This document shows, piece after piece, positions 37,321 through 51,637 of a stretch of 64,000 nt of DNA; positions within the stretch are counted from its first letter, which is position 1, and the number at the start of each line of letters is the position of its first letter. The DNA comes from Gymnogyps californianus (lineage: Eukaryota > Chordata > Aves > Accipitriformes > Cathartidae). The notes under the pieces are model-generated. The model saw nothing but the letters and a program-made list of their open reading frames with translations. It had not been told where the DNA came from and searched no databases. Where the stretch lies: positions 4,514,368 to 4,578,367 of the forward strand of contig NC_059481.1 of the NCBI RefSeq assembly GCF_018139145.2, read 5' to 3'. Made by a program: the position numbers and the translations under genes.

Positions 37321-39687
37321 GTGTCACGAGGTTGATCAGATTTGTAGTTTAGCAAAATGTTCTATACTGTTACTTCATAACAAAAAGTTAAAGCTATAAA
37401 TTTACGGGTACTGAATTTAATGTTCCTTGTTAGAGGCCCCATATAAACCACATCATCTCCACTGCATAGAGATGTGGGACTGCGGAGAACTTGGATCTCA
37501 GGATTGAGTCTCACATAATTATGGGAAAGAACATAATAGACATTTAATCTGGAAAGGTAGATTGTATACCTGATCAGCCTGCTACTGCTTCCCAATATTC
37601 TAAGAGGAATCCATTAATTCTGTGAGAAAGATTAAAAGCTGTACAATGTTTATGTTCTACAGGACAGAAGAAGGGCATTGTCGGTCTCCTGTATTCTTGC
37701 ACTTACAAGGAATTTGTTAGGTGGCTTTATACACAGTAGTTGTCTCAGAATGAAACATCTTAGGGCTCCTTGTCTCCAAGCATAAACAAACTTGTATATG
37801 AGGCTTTCCCCTCTGCTCTTACATTCTTATTTAAATGTATCGTGTATGTTTTATTCATTGTCTTAAGAATAACCATGTTTTTGTGGCTGGAAGTATGTAA
37901 GTTGAAGGGGGAGTGGGGATGTTGAAATTTTTTTCTGCAAGCTGTGTAAAGGAGGTATTGATATCTAATTGTTAATTAAGAATAATAGGGATATAAAGTC
38001 TTTGACTTATTTTTGCTGAAGGGCTGCTTGGCATAGTAAAACTATAACACAGCATTTTTTTATTCATTTAATCCTTGAACTGAAAGATAGTTTACCAGTG
38101 AAAGTTTTTTTTCTGTTATTTCAGAACTGAATTAAATGGATATTAGTTGATTAGGAAAGGATTTAAGTGGCCTGACTAAAAATTTCAGGTGTTTTTTGTC
38201 ATTAATTTACCAATTTCAGATAGCCATAATCTTCCTTTTTTGAAGAAAACAGTGCAGGGGTGCTCTGCATGTTTTAAAATATTCGTGATGACTCGAGTGG
38301 GACCATTTTATGGATGGGAAAAACTACATGTGAAATTAGTCTTTGTATTTTGGTAGTAAAATTAAAAGCATATACATTTAAATACTTTTGTTTAAGACTC
38401 ACTTTTAGCATTCCAGTCTTTCTTTCCATTTTTAATGTAATTATTCTTGTAATTATCATGGGGTAGAGAAATTTTAACCCCATTTTAGAAATAAGTAATG
38501 GAGACAAAAATTATATGTATTTCAGGAAGACTTGGTGGAGCGGGCATTTGAGTTCTCATCATAGGTTGTTATGAAGTCATTATGCTTTCAATACAACAGT
38601 CTTAATTTAGATACTGTACAGATACTCAATCTTCCTCTGTTTATATAACTTGAAAGATTTTTATCTTGCACTAGTATGTTTTAGGTAAATGTAGGGTGCA
38701 TTTGTCTATGGCTGATTTGACTTCCTGGTGTCAAAGTCATCTTAGTGAATGGTGAGTACTGTGTCGGTTATGTTTCTTTCTCACGATTGGTTCTCAGAAG
38801 TACTCAAACTCTGAAATTGCTGGCAGGTTTTCTTTTTTTCTGTCTCCCTGTAGTGGTTGACATCTGGAACGTTCAAATCTAGTAGGTGTTTTCTCTTTAA
38901 AAACATCGCAAGTAGCCCTCAGAAAATGAAGCTCTACTTTCCTAGGGCTGCTGAAGTAACTGGCAGTGTGCTGCAGCTGCTTACTGTGCATCATAGTAAC
39001 TTCACAGAAACCCTTGTAATTTCTGAAGCTGATAAAAAAAAAAAAAAAAACCAAAAAAACCCAACCCAAAACATCCTGGAACCCAGTGGCTATGGAATTT
39101 GCCAGTCAACAACAAGTGTAATTGTGGCCTGGGAACTGTCCAGGTATATTCTCTGGCCTTGACTGCCTGTTGTGATTGACCCGATGTCATCAAGCTCGTT
39201 GGGACTATGTTCATGTGGCTCAAGCAATCATGTTCTCTGCTGGAAGCTGGAATTAATTTACTGTTTAAAGAAGAGCCTACAGTTTGAGTCCTCCTTACTA
39301 GTAATAAAAATTTTTTGCTGTCAGCACTGCATAATACAGAAATTTCATCCTCAAACATTTCCTTACAAATGCATGAATTTATACAACAAAAGTTTCTTTT
39401 TCAGTTAGTTATACTGGGAGTACTCTGAGTCAAGAAATGGAAATGTTAACACAAAGTGTATGCTTTGCTTATCTTGCATTTAAGTTGCAGTCTAGCTCTT
39501 GAGTACTTTTTTTTTTTACTCTCTGAAATAAGAAATTGCATATTAAAGCAAAAATGGGCTCGACTGTATTTTAAAGTAGAATTACCTACACCTTATTCAC
39601 TGTATTTCAGAGAGAGAAGAGATTCAAAAACTTGCTAAGAGGACCATCAGATAATTAGGTTGTAAGTCACCTCTGGAGGTCATACAG

Positions 39688-40040
39688 TCATAGAATCATA
39701 GAATGCTTTGGGTTGGAAGGGACCTTTAAAGATCATCTAGTCCAACTCCCCTGCCATGGGCAGGGACACCTTCCACTAGACCAGGTTGCTCGAAGCCCCG
39801 TCCAACCTGACCTTGAACCCTTCCAGGGATGGGGCATCCACAGCTTCTCTGGCAACCTGTTCCAGTGTCTCACCACCCTCATTATAAAAAATTTCTTCTT
39901 AATATCAATCTAAACCTACCCTTTTCCAGTTTAAAACCATTGCCCCTTGTCCTGTCACTACAGGCCCTGAGGAAAAGTCTCTCTCCATCTTTCTTATATG
40001 CCCCCTTTATAGATATAGAAAGGCTACAGTCCAGCTCGCT
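39688..40040 (-). mobile_element. CR1 LINE, 3'-terminal fragment, antisense in HERC1 intron 1
   Basis: Read on the + strand it begins TCATAGAATCATAGAAT (39688-39704), the reverse complement of the CR1 3' terminal repeat. It then shows GGTTGGAAGGGACC, CATCTAGTCCAACTCCCC, the CAACCTGTTCCAGTGTCTCA block (about 39844) and CCCCTTGTCCTGTCACTACAGGCC (about 39943-39966, split here only for description). This is the classic avian CR1 3' end. It is well preserved, 5'-truncated near 40040 and younger than the remnant at 34.4 kb. It has no coding capacity. Confidence 0.95.
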
Positions 40041-43000
40041 GCTTGCATCAGAGCTAACTTGAAAGTTAAATGATATCACTGATCTGGTTGAATTTTGAAT
40101 ATCTATACATACACGGGTTTTGCAGTCTCCTATCTATTGCTGACTTTCTCAATTTAAAATCATGATTACTGGTAAATACATCTTAATAATTTCTCTAGTT
40201 TTTACAAGAAAATGTCTGTTCCTGTGTCTTATGGTGGTTGGAAATATTACAACTACATGGTTAGTAGTAGTACAAGTTAGAAGTACAAGTGATCGTACCT
40301 TTGGGGGACAGTGGTGGTGGTAAAACTTCACCAGGGTTTTCAGCCCTTTCCCAATGCAAGATCAGGCGCCTGCCTTTCCTCGAATTGTTGGAATGTTTTT
40401 GGTGCATGGGGATGTCGTCTTCTCAGCTCCTCTTTTTACTAGCTGCTTTTGATGATTATGTATGTGGAGTGTCTTCTATATTCTCAGCTTTTGTTTCAGT
40501 ATACTTCTATGCATCTGAAGAAGTAATGGATTAAATTGATTTTTGTAAATTTCTCTGCTGAACAGTAATAATAAACTTTTATTTCTGTTCTGCTTGGGTA
40601 GGTTTTGTACAGCACCCAAGGGTATAAGGGTTTACATTCACAAACCATGATGAGGTTTTCGTATCATTTTCTTTTGTAAACATAAGGGCAAAAGAGCAAA
40701 TAGATTTAATTTCTTACCAACTTAAAAATAACTTCGTCCTCCTTTTGTCTATCTCCCAAAAGATTTTTGGAGTGACCAGTTATGACCAGCTGAAAGCATA
40801 GGATTATATTGGTTTCAATAGTAGACCTGATAATGAATAAATAATCCTGAAGGAACCTAAAATCATGTAGGAAGACTCAATTTGGAAGAACATCAATAGA
40901 ACCTCAGCATGGCTTACTTGACAAATATTATAAAGCTAGGTGGAATTTAATGTTTGGAAAGACAAGTTGATAGTTGGCTGCAGAATTAATCTGAATTAGG
41001 ATTTCAGTAATTTGGTTTCCATATGCTGAGAAGAAGGCTAATACAAGGAGGAAAGACAGTGGACACTGTGACCAGTGGAGGCAGATGTTCACATAAATCA
41101 ATTAATGTTAGTGTGTATTTCATTGTAACGTTTTTCTTATGAGTGAAGAACAATCTGCTGTAGCTGCTGTTCCTGCTTGCTCTTTCTGGTTTAGTTCATT
41201 TTGCTCGTCATCTTATTGTTCCAGATTTGTAGAAGACCATGGCTTATTTTTTCTGCATTGTTTTACTGTCCATCTCCTATTATCTAGCACCTCTCCCTTT
41301 TTCCTTTTTTTCTGCTTCTGATGTCTCTTTCTGTCTTTAGTTTCAATTCTCTGTTAATTTGTAGTAATTTCTCTGCAGTGTCAGTATTTTATCATTTATC
41401 GTTTTCTCTTTTTCTTTCCCATGACCATTTTGTATAGATTCCCATTCACCTCAGACCTGTCATGACACTGTGTATAGACTAAATATATTGGCCAAAACCA
41501 ACATTTGAGGAACATTACCTTGCACAGTGATCTACAGTGCTTTTTGGCATGAGTACAATATTGAACAAATAACTCTTTTAGGCAACATTATGTCCTGTTA
41601 CCGTTGGTTTTAACTGTCATGGTTTGCCCTGGCCATAAGTAATATGGAATATCTTGCGGGTTTTGCATTGCTTGTAGTTTTTACATTGTTGGCCTATGAC
41701 AAGGCAGGATTTTAATTAATTTTATATATTCCTGGTTTCTAAATTAACCTTTCAAGAAAAAGGCTGCAAATGTTGTTTGGAGCCCTGATATCTGCTGCTA
41801 AATCATATATATACAACCCTTTATTTATGAATACAGGAAAGCAAACAGTTTGGTTTTCTTTTAGTTGTATTTTCAGATTGTAAAACTTTAATAAGGATTG
41901 CAAAAATTGCTGTATTCTAACAGTTGGTAGCATGTGAAGCATGATTCTTACTGGCGCTTTGTGCCTCCTTTGTAAGATGTATGAAAGACTGCAGTGGTAA
42001 AAAGTTCAGGTAATCTGTCATTTTATGGAATGTTAGGAACTGTTAGGACTGGAACTCAGCAAAACCAGAAAACAGTCCTTCTGTTGCACAAATTCAAGGT
42101 ACATCTGTATCTTGAATTCCACATTCAGTTCTGGATTCATACAGATGAACATACAGATATATATACTGATGCTACAGGTAGGTCATTATATCAATGTAGA
42201 TGATCAATGAGCAATAAAGGAACTAGGAAAACAGCAAAGGAATGTGGTATGGATGATTAGAAGTATGCAGTGCTTCTGTGGAAAGAGAGAATCTTTGGTT
42301 TCAGTCGATACTGCAGAGGAGAAATAAAATAACCACATTTTTTGTGTCATAGTTGTATTAGGAATTGAACAGAATATTGAGATTATTTAGTAGACTTAGA
42401 TACAGAATAAAGACTTTGATTTACTGGTAAGAATGTTACATTTATTTGAATTAACAAAATAATTTATAAGAGTGCTAAGTGCTTATGCTACAAAACTAAA
42501 ATGTTGCAACTTTGAAGAGATTCCACTTGTATAATGGAATTGTAGTATTATCATCACAGTGAGGCAGTAAATAGAAACATATTGCTTCTGGTTTTCAGTC
42601 ATATTTCAAATAAATTAACTGTTCCAGACCTGTGATCAGCTATGTATACAGAACTTTTGCTTTCTTAAGAACTTATCTAAAATAACATCCCAGAAAAAAG
42701 TTTTTGAATAGTCAGTCTCGCTTGCAGTGAATGAATTGAATTATATTCTTAATGGCCTAGTAGAATTACCTGATTATTCTGATTGTGAAATCTTTCCTGA
42801 GTTTTGTGTAAGCCACAAAAACCTTGATTTTTCTGGCCCATCCGCAGAAATTATTTCTCACTTTTGCAAACAAAGATTTAACTACTCTAACAATATTAAG
42901 AGCTATAGTGCGCCCTGGCTGCCATCTGTTTAAATATTAAATTTTCTAATCCTTTTCGGAAACCACCCAGGTGACATCATGCTTAAAGTACCTCTAGCAC

Positions 43001-46000
43001 AGTTTACTCTAGTACCACTCGTGTTGAAAATAGTAAATGAAACTGCTGTGAACTTGAGAAAGATCATTGTCAGTGCACACACTGAAGAACTCTGTCCTTT
43101 AGAAATATACAAATCTGCTTATTTGTTTTGTTTATTTGTTAAAGTTTTTCTTTTCTTGCACTCTGTTTAGAAAATATCTTTACCTATCCATTGGGGAAAG
43201 GTGGTATAACATTACAGTGAAGCAGTAAATAGAATTCAGGCATACGAGTTTCACAACCAGTTCTTTGCATGTTCTTTAGTTTTGGTGTTTCCTGCCTTTG
43301 ATTTGACTGTACAGACTTCCAGCTTCTTGTGGTACAAGCTTTTGTAATTAGGTTCCCATAAAATAAAGTTAAATGTAGTCAGCATCTTAGAACGGTTGCT
43401 GAATTTGCTAATTGCAGAGGGGGAGTGAGTGCTTGTGAGGTTTATTTTTCCTCTGAGAAAACTTCTGATTTTTAGGACATGTAATGTTTGCAGCTTTATA
43501 GGTGCAGTTTTTCGAGAGCTTTGCAGAAAATAAAGCTTTCAACTGCTTTTGTAGCCGTTCTAAGAGTCTGAGCACTTAGCTTCTGCCAGAATAATTGTTT
43601 TTGTCTGTGCTTGATTTCTGCTGTAGTCAGACTAAGTTAAAGAAGGATGTGGTAATATGGAGCTTCGTTAAATTCTGAGCTTGTTAATATCTTCAGTGTG
43701 TGTGCTAGAGTCTCTGATTTAAGAAAATGTATTTTCTTCATACTGATTGAAGATACTGTATCTCATTTTATGCATATTGATTCTCAGATTGTGGTTCATC
43801 AAGTGTGCTGTCTTCGTGTTTCCAGAATTCAGAAGCCTCTGGATCATACTTAAATGTTTTTTTCATTACCTTTCTAATATATATTTTCACTTTTCCATAA
43901 GTTAATCCTGTTTTTGCTACAGGATATTATAACTTAACCCTTTATAAGTACTAAAGTAATTTTCTAGCTCTTCCCACATACCTTCTAGCTTTTGGGGTAG
44001 ACTGTTGAAGCTGTTTTTAATTGCTTTATACCTAATACATTATTTATGCAGGGAGTGAATAATCCTACACTTTATTCAGTTGACGCTGTAGGGAGAAATA
44101 AAATTAGCTAAAGTAGAATTTGGATAGAATTTTAAATTTAATTCTTCTAATATTCTAAGAGATGCTCAAATCTTTTTATAATTACAGGTGATAATATCTA
44201 TGGTTTTTCTCTCCAGAAATATTGTACTAACTTACTGTTGAGTCATAATATTGCTTCCTACAACACATGATTCTCTCCTGTTATTTCTCTGGCTGACATG
44301 CCATGCTTTTTCTGAGCAGAAGAATATGACAGCGCTTTCCAAATCTTCAAGAGGCTTTTGTGTTTTGTATACATTTATAATTGTAGGAGTTTGTGATGAT
44401 GACCTGATAGTCGAACCTTCCTGAGTTGTATAAGTCATGATGAGATACTTGTGTTAAAGAGATGGACCTTTTACAAGACACCGTGTTTCCAGTATTTTTG
44501 ATTGTCATAAAGAAATGTTTGCAAAATATCTTAAAAATATCTTTTATTTTGAAAGAATTAAAAAAACCAAAGTAAATGGAAGATTTGTGCTCTGCTTTCT
44601 GTTTGAGTGCCAGACTGCAAAAATGCAAGCAGGTATGCTTACCAGGAAGTATTATTACTGGTTAAGAGAAAAGTAGTAGAGGAATAGACTTTCATGAGCC
44701 ATAGAAAACTTTGAAACTTGTAATTGTGTTAGTTGAAGAATGATTTTTGTAAGTTTGAAAATCTCCGTGGACTGTGACAAGTGATGCCTAAAGACTAGGT
44801 TAGGTTAAAATATATTCCCCTTGTTTACTGTGTCCATTTGACAACACTTTATGTAAGATCAGTTTTGCTTTTTATGCTTGTATTACAATGTTTACTTGTT
44901 TGGACCTTGTACACAGGGAGGAAAGCATGAAGTTGTAAAATAAAAATTAAGCAGGAAGATTCAGGTGTATATATAAGCAATGGGAAATCACTGTACTTGA
45001 AGATTTAGCTACTTTTCTGAGTTGATTGTTCAATTTTTCCTTTTAGCAGTCTGGGCAGCAGCTGTACCTTCTTCCTTCTTATCTGTGGGCTTTTATTTTT
45101 ATTGAAAGTCTTGATGGAATACCAATGATTACCTGCATTTGGCAATGAGGTAGAACCACCACCAAAAAAAAAAAAAAAAAAAAGCGCCCTAAAATCAGCT
45201 CCTCCCTTCCACACATTTAGACGGTTTCTGTCAGTTGATAAGCTGAATGTGTCTGCTAAGGACTGAAAAAACAAAACATGTTTTGTGGGGAAACTGTGCT
45301 GTTACACTCTCTACTTTTAAAAATAGTAAGATAATATTCCTGTCTTCCACTTTTTAATGACCTTTTGTACAACCTTCTTTTAAACAAAACAAAAAACCCT
45401 CTACTTTTTCTTGCCTTGACTCTCATGCTTAAATCTTTTCTTGCAGGAATTTAGAGTTATCTCTTTGGAGTTGCCTAGAGCTGTTCCTTATCTTCCTGCT
45501 CCTCCCTCAAAAAGAAGCTACAGTGTGTGCTGTAATCACTTTATATAGCTTCTGTCCCATCTCTACCTTTCTTTAATTTATCACAGCAGTCTTTCTCTTA
45601 GATCTATACACAGCACCTTCTCAGTAATTTTTTTTTTTTCTTAAATCTAAAGCCTAGAAGGGAGCTTCCTGTTTACTTATATTAGGATAAATTTGTCAGC
45701 TGCGTGGAGGCAGTTCTTGGATGACAAATTCAAATATCTCCCATAATTTCCAAGCCGACATGGAAAGGGAAGACTACGGAAATTCCTTCTGGGAAGTTGT
45801 GTATATGTTATGTCCAGGGCCAGTCTGTCCTGCGAAGCTCAGAAAAAGGACCTTTATAACCTTATAAGCTTTGAGCTTCAACCCCATGCTAAAGTCCTTT
45901 TAAAATTATTATTATTATTCCCCCCCTTGGAATATAGGAATATTTCCTGCAGTTCCCAAATTCCAAAGTCCTTTGACTGTGTTGAAGTTGAGAACTTCTG

Positions 46001-49000
46001 TTATTAACCTGGTTTGTAATGTTTTTTTCCCCTCTAGTGAGTTGTTCTTATACTTGCATTTGAAGTTGATCAAAGCTGTCCCACTTACCTCAAAGTAAGA
46101 AGACCTAAAAACTTCTTGGTTTCCAGAAGCTGTAGTAAAAATCTGAAAAAAATTAGTTCTTAGAGATTTGACAGTCTTCACATCTGAGCCAACCAGGTGG
46201 ATTTATGAGAACTCTTTAGTGTTTGCTTTGTTCCCCTTCTAGAAAAATCTACGTTTTCCATAGATGATTTAGGAGGTGGTGGTAAGTGGCTAGAAAACTT
46301 ACTGTTACTTTCCAGTCCCATTTTACCTTTTGTATGGTACATTATATGAACACAAAAATAGATTTTTACATAATTTGCCCTATAATTTCACTCTGATGTT
46401 AACTGTGATGTTTTGAAATAATTATTCCACTTTTGAAAATAAATACTTACACAGAAGTTACTGGTGCTTCAGTCATGTATACATGAAATACTGAAATATT
46501 ATATACTACAAATATTGAAATACATATTTATGTATATATATAAAATACTGAAACATTTATAGTGGAATACCTATTTTGTTATATCTCCTTGTCAGTTTTA
46601 CATCAGGGTATTGCTTATGCATCCATGCAGTCAGTGGCTTGGTATTGTATATATAAAATAAACAAGCTGGGATTAATTGCAAGATCAAGTTCCTCTTTCT
46701 GAGTGTTTAAATTGCTATGGTGACAGAGAGAAGAAAGGAGCAGTATTTATAGTTTATTGCTTCATAATTTATTTCCGTTTTATGGAAATAAGTTGTAAAT
46801 TTAGTTATATGCATCTCCAGTCTCTTATTTTATTCTTATTTAAGATACAGGGATAGTTCTTATTTCCTTAGAAAATATGCAGTTTTCCTCAGTAAAAACA
46901 TTTACTGTTTGGCCTGTTTCATTAGTGATATAAACTTAATCTTAATTGAAAGCTCATTTGTTCAATAGTCTGTTGTACTTAATGATTACTTGCAACAGGC
47001 CTTTCACATTTTAATACATGTGATTTATTAGTTATTTTAGGCAAGCTTACATCTCAAAAATGAATGTTTTAAGTGGTCTGTAAGAAGTAGCTGGTGGTTT
47101 CAGGCCAAATTAATTCCTATTTAAGAAAACCAAACTTTAATAACACGGAATATTTTAAATTCTTTAAAAGTATTTGCTAAGCCACTAAAGACTGCATTCT
47201 CTCACTGAAATATGACAACTTTCTTCTTTTTCTCTGTATTTTAACTCAGAAAGGAAGATCTTAAATGTATTAATTATTATTAGCATTTACTCTGTCTTGC
47301 TGAGAAACACTTGCAGGCTCTTGGTTTTGTGTTTGGTTTTTTCCTAGATGCGGCAAACACTGTCTAACCCAAAACCTCTTTAAAGTAATCAATTAAGTAA
47401 ATAGATGAACAGAAATATATGGAAAAGGGGGAAATTAAATTTGTTGTAAGCTTTCATTCTCTCTGAGTTCTTGGCATGTAGAAATGCGTGCCAACCATTT
47501 AATTATTATAATTTCATAATGCTTAGAATTCCTTGTAATTTGATTTATTTGAATTTGAAATGCAGCCTATTATCTTCTTTTTATGCTTACTAATTATTGC
47601 AAGATGTGAAGACTTCATCCTGAGTTTAGAATTTGAGTGATAATAGCATCAGGTAATTTGTATATTTTGTGTTTGTTTACATAATGGGGAAAACCATGAA
47701 CAGACCAGAAGAGGTAGCTGTTTGGTATTTTTGTGCTTGAAAACACAGAATGTGAAATATAGGGGGATGATCATTCATTATGCAGTGAGATGTAGCTTTG
47801 GAAGTTGTAGGTTCGTTTTCGGATGCTTTTTAAGTGGTGGACTGATAAAAGGAAAAAGAACATTTGTCTATGCTGCAGGTAAGTTCCATGTTTCTTAACA
47901 TTAAAAGAGAGCTCTCTTAAGCATATTTTCTTTTGTTATTTAAATGTTCTACTCTCCTCTTAGCTTAGACCCCCCCCCGCCTTGATTATGTTCCTCTTGT
48001 TTTCACAGTTTCATTTTAAAGTTCTTTTCTTCTCATTCCCTTTCATATGATGTAAGAGAAAAAAACAGCAGTTAGTTTCCCAACTGAAGTGAAGGGTAAC
48101 TAGCAGCTTTTTTTGTTCTACAGCTTGCAAGTATTCCAGTAGAGTATTTGATGAATCTGAGCCTTTTCTTCAGTTCAGTTGTAGAATCTGCAGCGCTGCC
48201 TGTGACTCACAGAGCTATTAAGCATCATTTTTCCCCCCCCCTTTAACAGTAGTTTCTAAGAGGGTGGTGGACAGATGCCTTTTCCTTCATCTTCTGTTTG
48301 GCAGCAGTTCTTTCTTTTTGGAACTGGCAGTAGTATGGGTAGGTTGCTGAATCTTCCTCCTAGCACTTGTTAATGAAAACCACTTTCTTGGCAGGCATTA
48401 AATTGGACAAGAAATACCCAAATTCTTTTGTCCAAATAATGTTTATAAGGAATGCAGTTGACCTTTGACCTTGCCCTGGGTTTTGCTGAAGGTAGTCTCA
48501 TGCTTGTATCTTTGCTTTACTTTCTTTCATGCTTCTTGTTTACTCCTGGTGTAACAAAGTTTCGTTGGCTACACTTGATTAGCTTTCCACTTCCTTAAAT
48601 GTGTTCCTGAATTATTTTTTTTTCCTCACAGAGACAACTCTTAGGCGGAGGTATTCCAGATTGGTTTCTAACTTAATAACAAAGAACTTGGAATTCTAAG
48701 CTAGCAAACACACTCTGAAGGCAGTCTTAGTTACCTTCAGAATTATTCTACTGCAGCTCAGTTGCTACCACTGCTATTTTGAAAAAAAATTCTACATCCG
48801 GGATACATAGAACTTGTTTTTTAGGGTTTGATATTTTTAGTTGACTAACTGATCAGCAATAGTGAAATATATGTGGGCATTTACTCCCCCAAAATGGGTA
48901 TTTGCCCAACAGCAACTGTGGTTGTAAAAGATAGGACAAATGAGTTATGTTGCAAATTCTATTTACTTTTTTTTTTCTTTTTTTTTTTTTCACCCTTCTG

Positions 49001-50038
49001 AGGAGGAGAAAACAAGGAATAAGGGAAGGAGAGCTGGGCTTTTGTAGTTCATGTTTTGTCTATGTGAATAGATTTTTCTCCACCTGGTGCTGGAGAGATA
49101 CATTTTTATATAAAGTAAAATATCAGAACTTTCTCTAATAATTCTAATTTAAAAACTTTGTTACATATCTGCAAATTAGGCAACAGGTAATGTTCAAGGC
49201 ATTGTCTGGGTTGAATCCTAGCTTTTTTGAACCAGTGAGAGCTGTTCACTTGGAAGACTTGGAGATTTACTACATGTAAAATGTTGGCTAGTGATTTGAC
49301 AGTAGGATAAGGTATTTTCAGATTTCTGAAAGGAATATTTTGTCTAATTGGAGTCCCAAAATATGAAAATATAAACACATAACCAAATGTGATAGGGCTG
49401 TTTTTAAGGAGGAACAGTTTTTGCAATTTCAAAAAGATCTTTTGGTTGCCCTTTTTTTTTTTCTGGTTTTTTTTGTTTGTTTTTTTAAAATAGAAATCCC
49501 AGAAAGTTCTGGGAACTTTGAATTTGGAACCTTGAATTCAAAGTGTTTTAAATGCTCCAGTGTTGAAGTGCTTTTATAAAGCTGTTGGTATACATTTAGA
49601 CTGTAGGTTTGTGCTGCTGACAATGAAAGAAAAGTACTTCCTTTCTCCACTTCTTGTCACATGTTTCTGACTTCTCCCTTTGTGCTTAGCCATATGATCA
49701 GCTTGTTTAGAAAGTTGGTGGGACTACATGCTGGCCCACACTGCAGAATTGGTACCTTCCACATTGTCAGCTGACGTTGTAGTGGTTAGATGGAGTAAAA
49801 CATCAGTGAGTATATTCACATGGTCTATGAAAGTCAAATGTATTTTCTTTTTGCCTGCACTTAAAAAGAAGTGAAATATCCTTGCCCATGCTCCAAAGCA
49901 ATTATAAACCTTATATTTGTGGTCCTCAGGCAATGAGCTGGAGGAAATAAACCCTACCTATAAACTGTGCTAGCCGTTGTTACCTAGTTTCTGGTTAACT
50001 TCAGTGATATGTAGTCGCTATGCTTGTACTCCACAGAA

Positions 50039-50630
50039 TGTTGTGGTTTAACCCCAGCTAGCCGCTAAGCACCACACAGGCGCTCGCTCACTCCCCCCTC
50101 CGGTGGGATGGGGGAGAGAATCAGAAGAGTAAAAGTGAGAAAACTCGTGGGTTGAGATAAAGACAGTTTAATAGGTAAAGCAAAAGCTGCGTGCACAAGC
50201 AAAGCAAAACAAGGAATTCATTCACTGCTTCCCGTCGGCAGGCAGGTGTTCAGCCATCTCCAGGAAAGCAGGGCTCCATCATGTGTAACGGTTACTTGCG
50301 AAGACAAACGCCATCACTCTGAACATCCCCCGCTTCCTCCTTCTTCTCCCAACTTTATATGCTGAGCATGATGTCATATGGTATGGAATATCCCTTTGGT
50401 CAGTTGGGGTCAGCTGTCCCGGCTGTGTCCCCTCCCAGCTTTTTGTGCCAGCCTCCTCGCTGGTGGGGCGATGTGAGGAGCAGAAAAGGCCTTGACTCTG
50501 TGTTAGCACTGCTCAGCAATAACGAAAACATCCCTGTGTTATCAACACTGTTTCCAGCACAAATCCAAAACGTAGTCCCATAGTAGCTACTATGAAGAAA
50601 ATTAACTCTATCCCAGCCAAAACCATCACA
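50039..50630 (-). mobile_element. solo LTR of an avian endogenous retrovirus, antisense
   Basis: A 592 bp block has TG...CA ends in inverted relation: TGTTGTGG at 50039 and CCATCACA ending at 50630. On the minus strand it opens TGTGATGGTTTTGGCTGGG and has a TATA-like CATATAAAG (complement of 50353-50361). It then has a TATTAAAC poly(A)-signal variant (complement of about 50166-50173) and closes GGGGTTAAACCACAACA. I recognise it as one of the abundant bird LTRs, probably ERVL-like. No gag/pol/env or second LTR flanks it, so it is a solo LTR left by recombination. The flanks CAGAA and CAGGC agree at only three of five bases, so the target duplication is degraded or my border is off by a base or two. 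Confidence 0.9.
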
Positions 50631-51623
50631 CAGGCATAATTTACATTTGTATTGAGAGAGCATTTTCAGGATTATATCAAATCAGCTTGTTACCATCAGT
50701 GTGTTCGGTTAAAGACTGCTACCTGTCACATCAAACTGAATGTTATTTTCAAGATGGACCAACATATTTCTTTTGAAAGTTGCAGTAGGACAGTTAGGTC
50801 ACTACTAAGAGCTCAGATTCAAGCTTCAGTCTCTATTTTGAGAGATGCATACAAGGGGAAGAGAAAAAATCTATCAGTTTTCAGGAAAAGGAGCAGTATT
50901 TGCACCTTTCAGGTACATGAGCAAGTTTTGAAATTTCTGAATGAATAACAGCTGGTGTAAGCATAACATAAAGCAAATGAATGAGTCTTTATTCAGGGAA
51001 CTTCTTAATGTAGCTAGATCCCCATGTATTGCCTTTTGAGAACACGCTAACTTTGTCACTGAAGACCAGAGTTTGGACATTTGCATTAATTGGCCTTACA
51101 GTTGCAATTCAGATCAAATGGTAGAAAATCCTTCCTGACAAATGAGAAAATGTTGCCTTTTCTTTGTGAACAAGGTTCTGGATGTAATAATACCTATCTG
51201 CGTCACTTGGAGGCTGAGCTGTTGGTGTGTTTTGTAGTGTGAGTAAACAGAAGGTGTGTCTAGTATGAAATGCAAAGAATGCTCGCTGCCTCTGAATGGT
51301 AGTTAACAGTTGTGGCTCCAGTTTTTGTGTGATAGACATGTGTAAGGATTTTGTCTGCTGTAATACAACTGAAGTTACTTGGGCAAGGCTCACTGAGGCA
51401 CAAATAAGACTTTCGATGAAGGTGCTAATCTGTTTTAGAGAAAATCTGGCTGGAATAAAAGCAGGTGCTAAATAGCACAGGATGTGCTTTTTTTGGCGAT
51501 ATATTGGCAGAAGAGCTGTAGTATCGCTCTCTCTCCCCCCCCGCCCCCCCGGCTGAGAGAGAACGAAGTTGCGTTATATGTTATCTGTTGCACAAGCGTT
51601 ACAGCTGTAGTAAGCACATCCTC

Positions 51624-51637
51624 TCACTAGATGGCAG
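51624..51637 (+). promoter_or_regulatory. CTCF-like motif
   Basis: TCACTAGATGGCAG matches 13 of 14 positions of the core CTCF consensus (CCASYAGRKGGCRS); only the first base differs. It lies about 1 kb downstream of the solo LTR in HERC1 intron 1. The motif alone does not prove binding. Confidence 0.4.

Noticed and set aside
42905..42925. Second CTCF-like motif on the minus strand (around CTGCCATCTG)
   Set aside because: Only 11 of 14 core positions match, which is too common by chance.
42727..42933. 68-codon frame in HERC1 intron 1
   Set aside because: It has no splice borders, no domain and no match that I recognise, and its length is expected by chance.
50279..50663. Minus-strand frames inside and beside the solo LTR as retroviral genes
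   Set aside because: They lie in LTR sequence, which is non-coding here, and there is no internal retroviral region.
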